Below, in pieces: positions 45,201 through 56,305 of a stretch of 64,000 bases of DNA. Location: positions 310,001 through 374,000 of the forward strand of contig JAZKJV010000085.1 of assembly GCA_037367405.1 (NCBI GenBank), in the 5' to 3' direction. The position numbers and the translations under genes were made by a program. Under the pieces are notes generated by a model. The model ran no database searches and was not told the origin of the DNA. It saw only the letters and a program-made list of their open reading frames with translations. How positions within the stretch are numbered: the first letter of the stretch is position 1; each line of letters begins with the position of its first letter. The DNA is from Ottelia alismoides. Taxonomy: Eukaryota; Streptophyta; Magnoliopsida; Alismatales; Hydrocharitaceae.

Positions 45201-46570
45201 CTATAAAACCACGAGATGCATGTGTTCCTTACAAGATCCTCTTAACCTAGAGATTTGAAGGTTCTTCAGAGGATAGCCAATTGCATCCTTGAGTTGATGA
45301 AACTCCTAGACTAAAACAAGTCATCTTGGTGTGCACGTACTGCTTAGTAAGGGGTTGGCCCCAAAGCATTAAACCACTTGGATAACTGCTTAATTCTCAA
45401 TCCTCATGCCCTTACATTGCCATTGGGACATATACGAGGTCAAAAAATTTATGAGCTATCTCAATCCCCAAGAAACAACATTCTGCAACACGTCTTTATT
45501 ATTTTAAGGGTCACTTTGCACATGAAGTAAGCACACATATTATGAAATTTTCTCGTATACACTACTAGTTAATCCAAAGTAAGTGCACTGCATAAAGGAA
45601 CAATTCTGCGCAATTTTGTCATTCTAACAACCTTTATTCCAGCTACCTATTCTATGACCTTCCAACAGGAAGCTGCATGCAGGCAATTTCCATGCAAAGA
45701 AAGGGGTTAGAATGCGGATCCACTGTCCAACACTAAATGACGATCAATAACCAACATCATCTCATATACCTAATTATATCGTTCTCTACATCCTTTTGTC
45801 AACCTCCCTCGTGTATGGGAAGGAAAATGCATGTAAAGGACAACTAACACTCGTTTCTCTAGGTTTTGAGGAAAAACTTTCAAGCATCGGAGAGGTCAAC
45901 ATCATTCTTATAAGAGGATTGCAGGCATCTAGATTGCACCATCAGTCTCAGTACAATGTTGAGAGCACTGCTCTCAAAAAACATATCTATTTCTCAGTTG
46001 AACATGGAAAAAATGTCATGTTTTCCTTTTTATGTTCGACGATCGCAACCTTCTCCACTTTTTTTAGGCTGATTTTGATGTCCTTTGGACTCTTATCGCA
46101 AGCCATCGATGATTAGTGACACGAGAGTCTGCCTCAACTCAATATTAAGAGATCAATATATTTATCCACCTCTAGTCCACAACCATTAAACTACACGAGA
46201 TCCCCAAGCAAGGAAGTCACATGCGAAGAGAGAAGAAGGCATTAAACACGGTATAATCATACTAATGATCGCGTACGTCACTTGAAGGGAGGCCAATTAC
46301 AACGAAAGGAAAGAAAATAGTGTCTTGATGGGATGAAAAAAAGAATTCAAAAGATAAAAAAAATTAAGATGGATTATGGATAACGGAGCCGTGGAGTTGG
46401 GAAATCAATGTAATTAGAAGCTTTAGATGTGTAAAAAGTGGGTAAGGCCAAATACTTGCATTTTGTTAACAAAAAAATAAGCTGGTGTAAGTCATTTAAC
46501 GGTTCATTCAACCTTCTGAAGATTGTGATAAAATTCCCCTCCACGCTCCTGTTCGCAGAGGGGCTGCGCA
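45201..46570. other. Spacer upstream of the small gene at 46581
   Basis: Non-coding, no recognised element. A 106-codon plus-strand frame at 45796 resembles no known protein. Promoter sequence for the downstream gene may lie here but no TATA box can be chosen with confidence. Confidence 0.4.
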
Positions 46571-46580
46571 GTGGCGAGGT

Positions 46581-46988
46581 ATGTGGTTGGCGGCAAAGGC
46601 GAAGGTGGTGTTGGGGAACAAGGACAACGTCGTCAACCTCCTCCTGGTGGGCGCCTTCGCCGCCATCGGGGCGCGTTCGGTGTCGCAGCAGAGGGAGATC
46701 GACGCCCTGGAGACCGAGAGGGACTCCATCCTCACCTCCAACCGCCACATGCAGAAGTCCATGTGGGAGTGGCGCCAGGCCCTCTTCGACCTCTACCATC
46801 GGGACCCTTCTGCCTCCCCTATATCTCTCTCCAAGCTCAGGGAGAATCTACGGCGAGCCCGAGGAGCCTCAGCTTCGCCTGAGGGTGGCGGAGGTGTCTA
46901 CGCGCTGCCTGCGCTGCCCTCCATGAGGGATGATGATCAAGGTGAGACCTTTGACGTTGGATTGACTTTTATGTACTTTCTTCATTGA
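46581..46988 (+). CDS. Small conserved plant protein, membrane segment plus coiled coil, with a probable frameshift
   Basis: 135 codons from the ATG. The first ~75 residues look like a small, uncharacterised plant protein family: a short basic start, LGNKDNVVNLLLVGAFAAIG (hydrophobic segment, residues ~11-30), then SQQREIDALETERDSI, a charged helical stretch likely to form a coiled coil, and a WEWRQALFDL block. At 46845-46846 an extra A seems to shift the frame: in the +1 frame the sequence continues IYGEPEEPQLRLRV, which fits the family's usual KLREIYGE better than the frame as written. A GT (gtgaga, from 46942) could be a splice donor. First-exon GC content is much above the surroundings. 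No function known. It may be a damaged copy or carry a sequencing error. Confidence 0.6.
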   Translation: MWLAAKAKVVLGNKDNVVNLLLVGAFAAIGARSVSQQREIDALETERDSILTSNRHMQKSMWEWRQALFDLYHRDPSASPISLSKLRENLRRARGASASPEGGGGVYALPALPSMRDDDQGETFDVGLTFMYFLH

Positions 46989-48790
46989 TTTGGTTTACGG
47001 AGAACACGTATGATCAGTCCGAAAGAACAAAAACAAAGTACGCATCCATAGGAAAGCGATCTCGTATTGTGAAGACTACGTACCGGCAACACCACATATA
47101 ATGCCGCGTCTACACTTTTCTAGTAATTGGCATTTAGCTCTAATAATATGGGTTGTTAAACGTCTAGACGACCTTTTAAACCCTAAACCCTAAAACCCTT
47201 TTGGCCAGAGGGGCGGGTTGGAACAACACGAGAGATTGGATAAGATAGATTTTGAGTCTTGTAATGATTTCGGATGGGAACATAATGATAAACCTTCATA
47301 TACGTTCATGCTAAAATAGAAGAATGAGTTATCGAAGATGAAATTAAGAAGGATATATGCGAAAAAGATTCTACTATGATAATGTAATGGTAATTCAGAG
47401 AAATGGACGATACATTTAGAAACGTTGGAAAGATTGGATATGGTGAGGGTCAAATGTCTGGGTGAAACTCTGATTTACCCCCTCCACCTCTCTCTCTCTC
47501 CATCAAAATAGACCTGACAATTCAATTATATTCAAAATTTATTGTCTTTACCTCGCAACAGTAGAAACATTTCATGCTAGATTATATCTAATGGATAATC
47601 TTCCAAGTGTTTATAGCCATCAGTGGCTCGAAGCCTCGGTCATTCTTGTGTTTGGAAACACTTTTCTTTTGTAAGCAGTCACCCAGCTCTGAGCTGCAAA
47701 TTTTTTGGAACTTCGCTCTTGTGCTATCTGTTTTGATGTCTTCGGATTCATATCCTTTTAACAAGCATCTGTCTTTTCAAATGTGGCTTTTGGGTCGAGA
47801 TATCTTTTAATGCATGGTGTATTCTGGTCACCAATATCTATAAATTTGGTTGTGTAAATTCAATTGGAAGTCAGCATATCTAGAGTATGAAGCAGGGGAT
47901 TGAGTATGTGGGTGAATGGCTGTTCTTCAAATTTTGATAGTAGCATTGCAATTCAATGTAAAGTTATATTAGCAAACTCCATGCAAAAAAATAGGAAGTT
48001 GTCTATATTAATAAATGGGTTTTCATATTATTGCATCAGGGATTTTAACTACGAAGCTGGGATCAAATGTGCTGGTGAATGGTTGTTCAATTTTGATATT
48101 AAATCAGCAAAACTTAATGCCAAAACAACAACTAGGAAATAGTTTAATATTAATAAATGGTTTTGCATATTCTCGCATAATAAGCAGAAATGATCAAGAA
48201 TTAAAGAATCGGTCGGGATCACTTTTGGTAGTTGATTAAATATGACTAGAGTTATTGGGCGTTTACATGAAGAATGAAGGACTAGTATGATCGGTTTATC
48301 AACCGACCATGTGGCTTATTTTGTTTAAAAACTAGGTTGCCCTCAGAGTATTTAATATTAAGTAGTTCATTTGCAGTACATTATCCAAATTTTAGCAGGA
48401 TTTTTCGAGACACGTAATAATCATTTCATGGGCAGAGGCTTGGAATGTAGAACAAGGTGAAAAGGAATAAAGTGATAGTAGTATAATGATATTTAACTAT
48501 ACACGCAGCTTATGTGGGACGTACATGGTCTCAAATTTGGATTTCAAGCGTATTTCATCAAAATTAGGAACGGGAAATTTCGAATGGATATCGTTAGAAA
48601 TTGTGGAAATGATTTGACAACTCATTTCCCCTAGAATTTAAGGTTTTTAAATATTATTTAAGCAATAAATAAGATGTAAATCTACATTTGTTTGCTGAAA
48701 AAGAGGCGTGACTTAAATTAAGTAGCAATTTGTTATAACCACCATATATGCTGATGTGAAGCATTTTTTTTTGAAAAAAGAATATAAAAA
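46989..48790. other. Intergenic or intronic DNA with a diverged tandem duplication
   Basis: No gene recognised. It holds the duplication at 47890-48180 and a telomere-like phrase (two to three degenerate ccctaaa units) at 47176-47198, too short to mean more than chance. Confidence 0.45.
47890..48180. repeat. Diverged two-copy tandem duplication (~140-165 bp units)
   Basis: The order tggtgaatgg/gggtgaatgg, ttcaattttgat, aggaa…, atattaataaatggg(t)ttt…catatt appears twice (about 47900-48040 and 48060-48170). The copies are old: many substitutions and small indels. Confidence 0.6.
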
Positions 48791-49026
48791 AGGATTTTTT
48801 TTGAATAAAAACGAGGGGGAGCACTCCCAAGATGGGAGTCACCACACCACAAATATCATTGATAAGCAAAAAGTTACATCAGCCGGATACCCAGAAATTC
48901 TACAAAGCGTTACAATGTGCCACCACACTTCATAGTAAAAACGCTGCCCTTTGAAAATGACATCATTTCTACCAAGCCATATAGCCCACAGAGACCGCAA
49001 AACTCTGGAAACATCACCGGTGGACT
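48791..49026 (-). mobile_element. L1 LINE 3' end, target of the Copia insertion
   Basis: Minus-strand translation gives LWAIWLGRNDVIFKGQRF (about 48995-48940), the conserved end of L1 ORF2 after the zf-RVT motif. It is followed by a 3' UTR with ctcccatcttgggagtgctc and an A-rich tail (minus strand, about 48790). The Copia element at 49032 cuts it off. Confidence 0.65.
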
Positions 49027-49031
49027 AAAAT

Positions 49032-49180
49032 TGTGGAAAGGGAAAATAGAACTTCTACATTCATCTTAGCCCTAGAGCTCTCTTATATAGGAGAAAAGCC
49101 CTAAGGGACAAATTACATAGATAATCGAAAGGAAAAGACAATTACAAAATAACACCTCAAGAGATATAAATATCTCAACA
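49032..49180 (-). repeat. Copia 3' LTR
   Basis: 149 bp, with a TATA-type motif (tatataag on the minus strand, about 49083-49090). Very short LTRs for a plant Copia. The purine tract gcttgagggagag lies immediately before it in sense direction. Confidence 0.92.
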
Positions 49181-49363
49181 CTCTCCCTCAAGCTGGAGCA
49201 TAGATATCTATCATGCTCAACTTAGAACAACAACGATGAAAAGGTCCCTTTGCAAGAGTTTTGGGTGAACTTGTCAGCAATTTGATTTCCTGAGGCAACA
49301 TGAGAAGTATATATATATATATCCCCTTTTGAATCAAAGTCGCGGGTGTAGTGGCAGTCAACC

Positions 49364-49555
49364 TCAATGTTGCTTTGTTCTTTCATGAAAGGCAGGATTG
49401 TTTGCTATAAATAAGGCTGCCTGATTGTCGCATTGTAGATGCATAGGAAGTTGCACCTCCATAGTTAGGTCAGTCAGAACTGACTTGACCCACATCATTT
49501 CTGTACTCCCTTGGGCCATTGCCCTATACTCTGATTCTGCACTCGATCTGGCCAC
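49364..49555 (-). pseudogene. Copia RNase H fragment
   Basis: Encodes the typical RNase H block ARSSAESEYRAMA through WVKSVLTDL and CDNQAALFIANNP to HERTK. It is cut from the RT frame by two frameshifts and an in-frame stop upstream (49560-49610). A further extra base after HERTK breaks the following EVDCHY block, which can be read in the next frame. Confidence 0.85.
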
Positions 49556-49595
49556 AACTACTGTTTCTTACTCTTCCAAGAAACGAAAGAGCTGC

Positions 49596-50246
49596 CTACA
49601 AATACAGTGAAACCTGAGTTGACTTCCTGTCCTTGGGATATCCAGCATAGTCCGCATCTGCATACCTTGATACTGTCAGAGTTGTGAAAAGTCCTGCACA
49701 TGGAGAAGACTTGAGATACCTCAAGATCATGTGAACCGCATCCATGTGTGACTGCATTGGTTGCTCCATAAATTGGCTAACTCTGCTGATGGCAAATGAA
49801 ATATCAGGCCTGGTGATAGTGACATACAATAACTTCTCTACTAGCTCTCTGTACTGTCTTTTATCTACCTCTGCAGAGTCATCATCATACAACCGTGCAT
49901 TAGGATCCATTGGAGTAGTAGCGGGTCTGCATCTTGTCATACCAGTCTCGGATAAAAGATCAATGACAAATTTTCTTTGCGTCATCACCATTCCCTGTTG
50001 GTTTCTTGGAAATTCTAGATCAAGAAAATACCTCAGCATACCAAGATCCTTAGTCACGAACTGTTGTCCAAGAAAGTCCTTGATTGCCTGAATACCTTCA
50101 TTATCGTTGCCTGTAACAACAATATCATCAATATAAACTAGAACAACAACCATACCCTTCTGGGTCCCTATAACAAAAAGAGAGCGATCTGCATTAGATC
50201 TGACAAAGCCCTGTAGTTCAATCAGCTCTAAAAGCTTTTGAAACAA
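49596..50246 (-). pseudogene. Copia reverse transcriptase, C-terminal part
   Basis: 216 codons. Contains the catalytic block VYIDDIVVTGND (the YIDD/YVDD motif is present) and then RYFLDLEF, ITRPDISFAISRVSQFM, MILRYLK and YADADYAGYPKDRKST. This is a standard Copia RT end leading into RNase H. It is separated from the upstream RT piece by a missing base at about 50246-50252. Confidence 0.9.
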
Positions 50247-50252
50247 GCCCTC

Positions 50253-50716
50253 AGACTCTGCTTAAGGCCATATATGGCCTTATGAAGTCTACACACCATA
50301 CTAGACTCCCCCTTAGCAGCAAATCCTAGTGGCTGCTGTATATACACTTTTGCGTGCAAATCACCACATAAAAAAGCATTCTTGACATCTAATTGGAAAA
50401 AGGGTCAGTCCTTTACCACCACCACCACAACAAGGATGCGTAGTGTAGAATGACGCGCAACATGAGAGAAAGTGTCGTGGTAATCCACCCCATAAGTTTG
50501 AGTGAACCTACGAGCAACCAACCGGGCCTTGTACTTGTCCACAGAATCATATGCATGGTGTTTAATAGTAAACACCCATTTACTGCCAACAATCGAAGCA
50601 CCTGGAGGAGCAGGGATGACACTCCAGGTTCCACGAGACCACAAGGCCGCCATCTCCTCTTCCATAGCAAGGCGCCATGGTTCACAAGGCGCCATGGTCC
50701 ACTCTGCAATGCTTCC
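50253..50716 (-). pseudogene. Copia reverse transcriptase, N-terminal part
   Basis: Encodes MEEEMAALWSRGTWSVI, SKWVFTIKH, YKARLVARRFTQTYGVDY and, after an in-frame TGA (about 50402-50404, where a Trp is usual), FQLDVKNAFLCGDL and AIYGLKQS. A near-exact duplication of about 16 bp (caaggcgccatggt twice within 50668-50700) shifts the frame at the start. Longer open frames reaching 50851 are chimeric because they read into the LTR of element A. Confidence 0.85.
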
Positions 50717-51043
50717 TGTTATAAAATATGAAGAATGCGGAAGCGATTGATAAACAGAGCATAAACAAGAAACATCAACATGGGAACACCATGATTTTAC
50801 GTGGAACCCTACTCCGTGAGGAGCGGGATGAACCACGGGAGAAGCCCTCAAAGGGGCGTGTTTTTCTATTCATTTTCTCAATGAGTACAGGAGGTCTGGG
50901 GCTCCTTATATAGCCTTCCCAGAGCCTCCAAGTCCCGCCACTGGTCCATGTGGGACTAAACACTGGATGGGGTAAATGGATCTTCTCCAGGATCCATTTA
51001 CCCTGCTACAACACAATAGGCGCATACAACTTATACTCCAACA
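50717..51043 (-). repeat. Element A 3' LTR
   Basis: 327 bp. A TATA-type motif (ggctatataagg, minus strand) lies at about 50904-50915. Shares the block acgtggaacccta with the LTRs of element B. Confidence 0.94.
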
Positions 51044-52754
51044 CTCCCCCTCAAGCTGGAGCATGCAATGCTCAGCTTGGACAAACAGAAAGAAACTCAA
51101 CTCAACGCTACAGAACACTACGGACAATATCAACCCAACACGCACATTGCTGCAGTCGAGGACGTTGCTTCTCATGCCGTGCAGGTGAGGAGGACGAACG
51201 TGTTGGAGTGTGAGTCAACTGGACTCGGAATCTGACCATCGAGTCTGAACTTGCGCCTGAAGTCTCCACGTCGGAGAATTGGGTCTCTCCCATCTGGCTC
51301 AGAGAATGGTGCACTGCTCTGGTGTACCTATGATACCACATGAAAACCCTTGCCCTCAAGGGAATGGTCCTCTTCTCTGGAGTCCCTATGGCTCACATGA
51401 AAACTCTGGCCTGACAACAAGAAGAATGATGGGGACCGCGAAACAAATGATGGCAACTTATGCTCATCTGACAATGACCGCACACTCGTGCGTGTCTGAA
51501 ACTGGAGACTCGGAAACAATGATCGTCGAGTTTGAAACAATTGTAGAGTCTGATCAACTGGCTGGTCTGGAAACTGTCATATGAATCTGGAATCTGGATC
51601 ATGAACAGACCTGTGACTCTACACATATACCCCCCCTTTCTCCCATATTGGTCGGAAAATAAGGATGACAATCATCGACCAAGTTGGGAGAAGACAAGGA
51701 TAACTAGGGTAAACATGAAACTTGCGGCTTTTTCCAATTTTTTAAGCCGTCAATCCCCTTTTTTTTATTCTTTTTTTAAGCCGTTCATCTCTCCCTTTTT
51801 TTAACGGCTTTTGCATCATTATTATTATTTTTTCAATGCGTACGGCCTTTTTTTTTCCTTTTTTTTATGTACGCGCCTCTTTTTTTTTTAATTTTTGACA
51901 AAATAAATGTGGCTCTATTGAGCCCAAAGAAACCTTAGCCCATTTGGGCTTTACAAAATACATCTCCCCTCTCCTTTTTTTTTAAATAGACCCCAGCCCT
52001 AGGGTTCCCCAATATGGAGACCCTCTTGAAATGCCGCCGCCTAAGGGTTCCCCATGAGAACCCTTTCTATTAGAAACACAACGCCGCCGCCCCTTGGAGA
52101 ACTGGGATCCAGAGCCTTGGAAAGAAGATGCGGCCTGGAGAAGGAGGTCCACCGCCAAGGGATAGGTCTTGCGCACAATGCGCACGATGCGCTATGCGCG
52201 CTGGGGCCTTGGAGGTCGCAAAGGCGCTGCCAGCGCCGCCTGGACCGTATGCGGAGCCGTCTGCGATGTCGCATGGAGGAGGCGACGCGGGGTCGATGGG
52301 GGGGACAGCCTGGGATGATTTGCGGCTCGAGGAGGCGGCGATCTGGAGGGAGGAAGTTCTTCGCGCCGTTGGGAAGAGATCAGCGGGGCCTTCATACGCT
52401 CGAGCACCGCCTGGAGCGTCTCCTGCTGCGCGAGGGAATGCTGGGCGAGTCTCGCCGCTGTAGGGGCTTTGCCGCATGAGAGGAGGTGCGGCCGCCTTGC
52501 GCTATTGAAGAGGAGAGACATCGTGCAGGGTCTGGACTTGCAACAGGCAACAGGTGCACGATTGAAGGAAGATGCATGCGTGTGGGACCCTGGATCGTCG
52601 TCGGTGCACGATTGAAGGAAGATGCAGCGGCGAGATGCGAGGCCTCTGCTGGAGAGTCGAACAGAACAATGTTCCAGGGTTCTTGCAACCCTAAACAATA
52701 ATCAGATCTCGAATCCAAATAAAGAACACGATGAAATCCTCGAGAAACGAACCC
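51044..52754 (-). other. Element A interior
   Basis: The PBS-proximal half (52050-52690) is GC-rich. A minus-strand frame at 52070-52477 (135 codons, Ala/Pro/Ser-rich) and frames on the other strand are open, but none resembles gag. The middle (51730-51980) has T-rich runs. The distal part carries tatgggagaaaggggg followed by tgtagagtc (about 51620-51660), conserved in B and C, and a two-unit repeat (51299-51350 and 51357-51405) ending in cacatgaaaac. Confidence 0.7.
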
Positions 52755-52766
52755 GCTCTGATACCA

Positions 52767-53093
52767 TGTTATAAATATGAAGAATGCGGAAGCGATTGAT
52801 AAACAGAGCATAAACAAGAAACATCAACATGGGAATGCCATGATTTTACGTGGAACCCTATTCCGTGAGGAGCGGGATGAAACCACGGGAGAAGCCCTCA
52901 AAGGGGCGTATTTTTCTATTCATTTTTTCAATGAGTACAGGAGGTCTGGGGCTCCTTATATAGCCTTCTCAGAGCCTCCAAGTCCCACCACTGGTCCATG
53001 TGGGACTAAACACTGGATGGGGTAAATGGATCTTCTCCAGGATCCATTTACCCTGCTACAACACAATAGGCGCATACAACTTATACTCCAACA
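52767..53093 (-). repeat. Element A 5' LTR
   Basis: 327 bp, nearly identical to the 3' LTR. In sense direction it is followed by the perfect iMet primer binding site. Confidence 0.94.
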
Positions 53094-53098
53094 CTTCC

Positions 53099-54541
53099 TG
53101 ATAAGAGCGGGGTATCTGTATCGCTGATAAGGCCACCGCAAATTTCTGGAAGTCTCCAGATAATCGTGCTAGAGAGACGTAATAGGAAAGAGGATGCATC
53201 GTACACACACGTCTCTTCTTCCGTAGAGCAATAGGCACATCCATATCCGCTGTGCCTTCAGACAAAGTATCATCCAGAACATCCTATAAACTCAAATCAC
53301 CAGTGCCATTAGTATAACTCAATTGTTCAGGACATACCTTGGGCGTGCTGGATGATGGTGGAGGCTCATGAGCACGATGCTGACACTGATAAACCTGAGG
53401 AAAGAAAGAGGATTCGGTAGTAGGTGGAGGTGATGGTGGAGATGGTGGTGGTGGAGGTGGTGGCGAATCAACAGAGATAGGAGGTAGTGGCATATATACC
53501 TCTTCTCCATTCTTGAAGAGCCGAGCTTGTCACCTGTAGGAGAGAAATACATGACAGATTCAAAGAAGGTGACATCAACACTCACATAGTACCGTCTCCG
53601 AGCAGGGTCAAAACAACAGTACCCCTTTTGGGTCTTGGAATACCCAACAAACACACACGTGACTTCTCTAGGAGAGAGCTTGTCAAGACTTGGAGACATG
53701 TGATGGACAAAAGCAACGTAACCAAATACACGAGGTGTAAGAGAAAAAAGATCTTTCTCTGGAAACACAATTGAGAAAGGAATCTTTTCTCCCTGAATCG
53801 ATGAAGGCATACGATTCACCAAATAACATGCGGTGAGAACAACATCTCCCCAGTACGAGTGAGGAGCACAACCTTGAATTAAAAGAGTTCTAGTAATATC
53901 CAAGAGATGGCGATGTTTCCTCTCCGCCACCCCATTCTGTTGGGATGTATAAGCACATGATGTTTGAGGCACAATACCATATGATCTAAGGAAATGAGAT
54001 ATGTGGGTACTACAGAATTCAAGTGCATTATTAGAACGTATATACTTGACATTTGTAGAAAAGACATTCCTTATTTCATTAATAAAAGACCGAATAATAG
54101 GACTTGCATCAGACTTGTTCTTAAGCAAAAAGACCCATGGCAATCTAGAATACTCATCAACTACAACAAGATAGAAACGATGTCCCTGAAGATCAGGAAC
54201 ATGGCTGGGACCCCAAATGTCCATGTGGATCAACTCAAAAAGACCATGACTGCTTTGACCCTGTCGACTATGGAATGCTGACCTATGATGCATTCCAAGC
54301 TGGCATGCTTCACACTGGAAAGTACGAGGGGAGATCTGAGGAAGAACATGACGCAGCTTCTGCAGAGGAAGATGACCAAAACGGAGGTGCCACGTATATG
54401 GAGAGACAGACCCAGTGCGAAGAGAAGAGACAACAACATATGGAGATTGCACCAGTCTGTATAGGCCTCCTTGCTCACGGCCAGTACCAATCACCCTGCC
54501 CGTCAGAATATCCTGAAACACAAGAGCAGAGGGTCAAAAAT
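53099..54541 (-). pseudogene. Copia integrase
   Basis: The HHCC zinc domain is complete (WHLRFGH…, CEACQLG). The DDE core has MDIWGP (first Asp) and NGVAERKHRH (Glu), but the second Asp is replaced: the block reads RSNNALEF where RSDNALEF is expected. That alone would abolish strand transfer. Later conserved blocks RVFGYVAFVH, KLSPREVTCVFVGYS and GYCCFDPARRRYYVSVDVTF are present. A (CCA/TGG)n-type repeat near 53430-53465 encodes a His/Pro-rich tail. The frame ends before the position where element A is inserted (TSD 53094-53098). Confidence 0.9.
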
Positions 54542-54811
54542 GACACGACAATGTAAATCCTTGGTGATTTGATTGATAAATAATATATTCATGGAGAATT
54601 CAGGCGCATAAAGAATATGTTGAAGACACATTCTAGGGGTTAACTGCACTTCCTCCTGACCAGTGATGGGAGAGTGTGTCCCATGATCAATCACTATAGA
54701 CTTGCCAGACTGAGTCGGGCTATAGGTACTAAATTGACCTCTGTCATCACAAAGATGATGAGATGCTCTGAATCCATTATCCATTCTGACAAATCTGCCC
54801 TGTAACAACAA
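54542..54811 (-). pseudogene. Copia protease region
   Basis: Frames around 54811-54542 carry GQFSTYSP, HILYAPEFSMNIL and NQITKDLHC, the usual sequence after the aspartic protease active site. The active-site area itself (about 54780-54800, DS then a frameshift, then ASHHLCDD) is broken. Confidence 0.8.
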
Positions 54812-55018
54812 GTGTAAGCATATGCCGTACCTGAGGTGGATGTAGTTGCTGAAGCTGCTACCTCTGACGATCCTGACTGGGAATTAGTTGACCCTTGGGA
54901 AGGCATAATCTCCATGAGTCGTGCAACTAACTCGTCAAATCTTGGATCGGATGCGACAGGAGAGCTGCTACTCGGTTGGATCTGTTCCGCCATACATGCT
55001 GAAACAGGGAACCCATGC

Positions 55019-55819
55019 TTAGAATAGCATGTTTCCTCTGAATGACTTGTCCTGTGAGTCTGTGACAATAAGTGCAAGGCTGACACGGAGGTCTACTGCT
55101 CCCTCGTCTTCACGGCCTCCTCTGCTACGAAACTGCGTCGAACTCCCCCTACCACGAGATGCTGCCATGGCTGAAGAAGTTTGTGATCCAGACGAACCAC
55201 TAGAAGATATGGAGAGTCTGCTCAGTCGACGATATGCCACCTCCATTGGAGGAATAGTAGCATCGGTGAGGATCGACGCTCTTGCTGCATCATACTCTGG
55301 ATCCAATGCTACTAGAAAGACTCTATTCATCACAGAATCCCTATATGCCTTGAGTTGCTCAGGCGTAGCAGTCAAGGGAATGTAACCATGTAGCTTCTCA
55401 AACATACCACTTAGAGAAGTGTAGAGGGCATGGAGAGGGCGGCCGTTCTGCTTATAAGTGAAAATATCATGTTGAAGTTGTAGAATCTTTGATTCATTCT
55501 TCGCCGGAGAATATGTAGCAGCGAGAATGTCCCACATAGCCTTTGCTGTGGGTTGACTCAAGATGTCATTGGCTATTTCCATGGATGCTGTTCCGGACAA
55601 CCATACTCGTGCATATGCGTCATCTGCTTCCCATGAGGCGTTAACCCCAGTTTTGTCTGCAGGCTCCACCTGGGTGAGAATATGCTTCTTGCCATTGCAT
55701 TGCATTAAACTCATGAACTGCATAGCCCACAATTCATAATTAGTTCCGTCCATTTTCACAATAGGTGCTGGACCTTTGAAGACACCTAGAGATGGAATAT
55801 CCGCTTTGTTGTCTGACAT
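55019..55819 (-). pseudogene. Copia gag
   Basis: 266 codons from MSDNKADIPSLGVFKGPAP. Contains the Copia gag hallmarks DGTNYELWAMQFMS, AMWDILAATYSP and LHALYTSLSGMFEKL. The CCHC knuckle is split: CTYCHRLTG in one frame and HSEETCYSKHGFP in the next, by an extra base near 55045. It would otherwise be CX2CX4HX4C. The gag capsid part is open; the nucleocapsid is frameshifted. Confidence 0.88.
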
Positions 55820-56293
55820 GATGACAACAATCTCTCAAAACTGGGGTTGTATACTTGAACAAAGATCGTCTACACAGACATATAGGAAGATGGTTTTGGG
55901 TGTATACTCATACCACAACCACTTCCGTTCTCTGAAAGCTCTTTCGGAAGGCTAGGGTGTTGTTAGATGATCACGTCACACCCTAGAGGATCAACCGAGC
56001 AGTAGATGCGTGTGAGCACACCAGCGTGCGTGTAGAAAACACGCATCGCTCAATGCACTGGAGCGCCCAGGCGCACAGGAGCAGGCGCACATGCGTGTGC
56101 AGGGGTGCGTGTAGGCGCACAGGTGATGCGCACAGACGTCCGCAGGCGTGCGCGCAGGTGCGGAGGAGCGTGCGTCACTGTACGGCGACGTGCGGCGGTG
56201 TCCAGAGACAACGTGCGGCGGCGCCTGAAGCACCACCCAGGGCTTTTGGTGGGGGCTATGGTTTTTGGGTACAGGCTCCGGTCTAGAATCGTC
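55820..56293 (-). other. Copia 5' leader, GC-rich repetitive
   Basis: About 470 bp between the PBS and gag. 55990-56230 is packed with variants of gcgcac/gtgcgt (for example cgcacaggtgatgcgcac), giving strong self-complementarity. A packaging or dimerisation role is possible but not shown. Antisense and sense short frames here are composition artefacts. Confidence 0.7.
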
Positions 56294-56305
56294 GCTCTGA
56301 TATCA
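56294..56305 (-). promoter_or_regulatory. Copia primer binding site
   Basis: TGATATCAGAGC on the minus strand, directly after the 5' LTR; one mismatch to the initiator Met-tRNA complement TGGTATCAGAGC. Confidence 0.85.

Larger units (their letters stand above)
50717..53093 (-). mobile_element. Element A: non-autonomous LTR retrotransposon nested in the Copia element
   Basis: Two 327-bp LTRs (50717-51043 and 52767-53093), TG…CA, flanked by perfect cttcc duplications (50712-50716 and 53094-53098). The interior (1,723 bp) has an iMet PBS (52755-52766, perfect TGGTATCAGAGC) and a purine tract (gcttgagggggag) but no recognisable gag or pol. By eye the LTRs differ by seven substitutions, all transitions, and two 1-bp indels (about 2%). 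The insertion separates Copia integrase from RT. It is related to B (56842-59047) and C (63735-64000). Which element supplies its enzymes is unknown; the shared PBS is compatible with a Copia. Confidence 0.95.

Noticed and set aside
47176..47198. Telomere-like ccctaaa units
   Set aside because: Only two or three degenerate units; expected by chance in AT-rich plant DNA.
50405..50851. A 148-codon frame starting in the element A LTR and running into Copia RT
   Set aside because: Chimeric read-through created by the nested insertion; only the part up to 50716 is Copia RT.
52054..52698. Several 110-170-codon frames inside element A
   Set aside because: GC-rich region with overlapping frames on both strands; none resembles gag or pol and none can be preferred.
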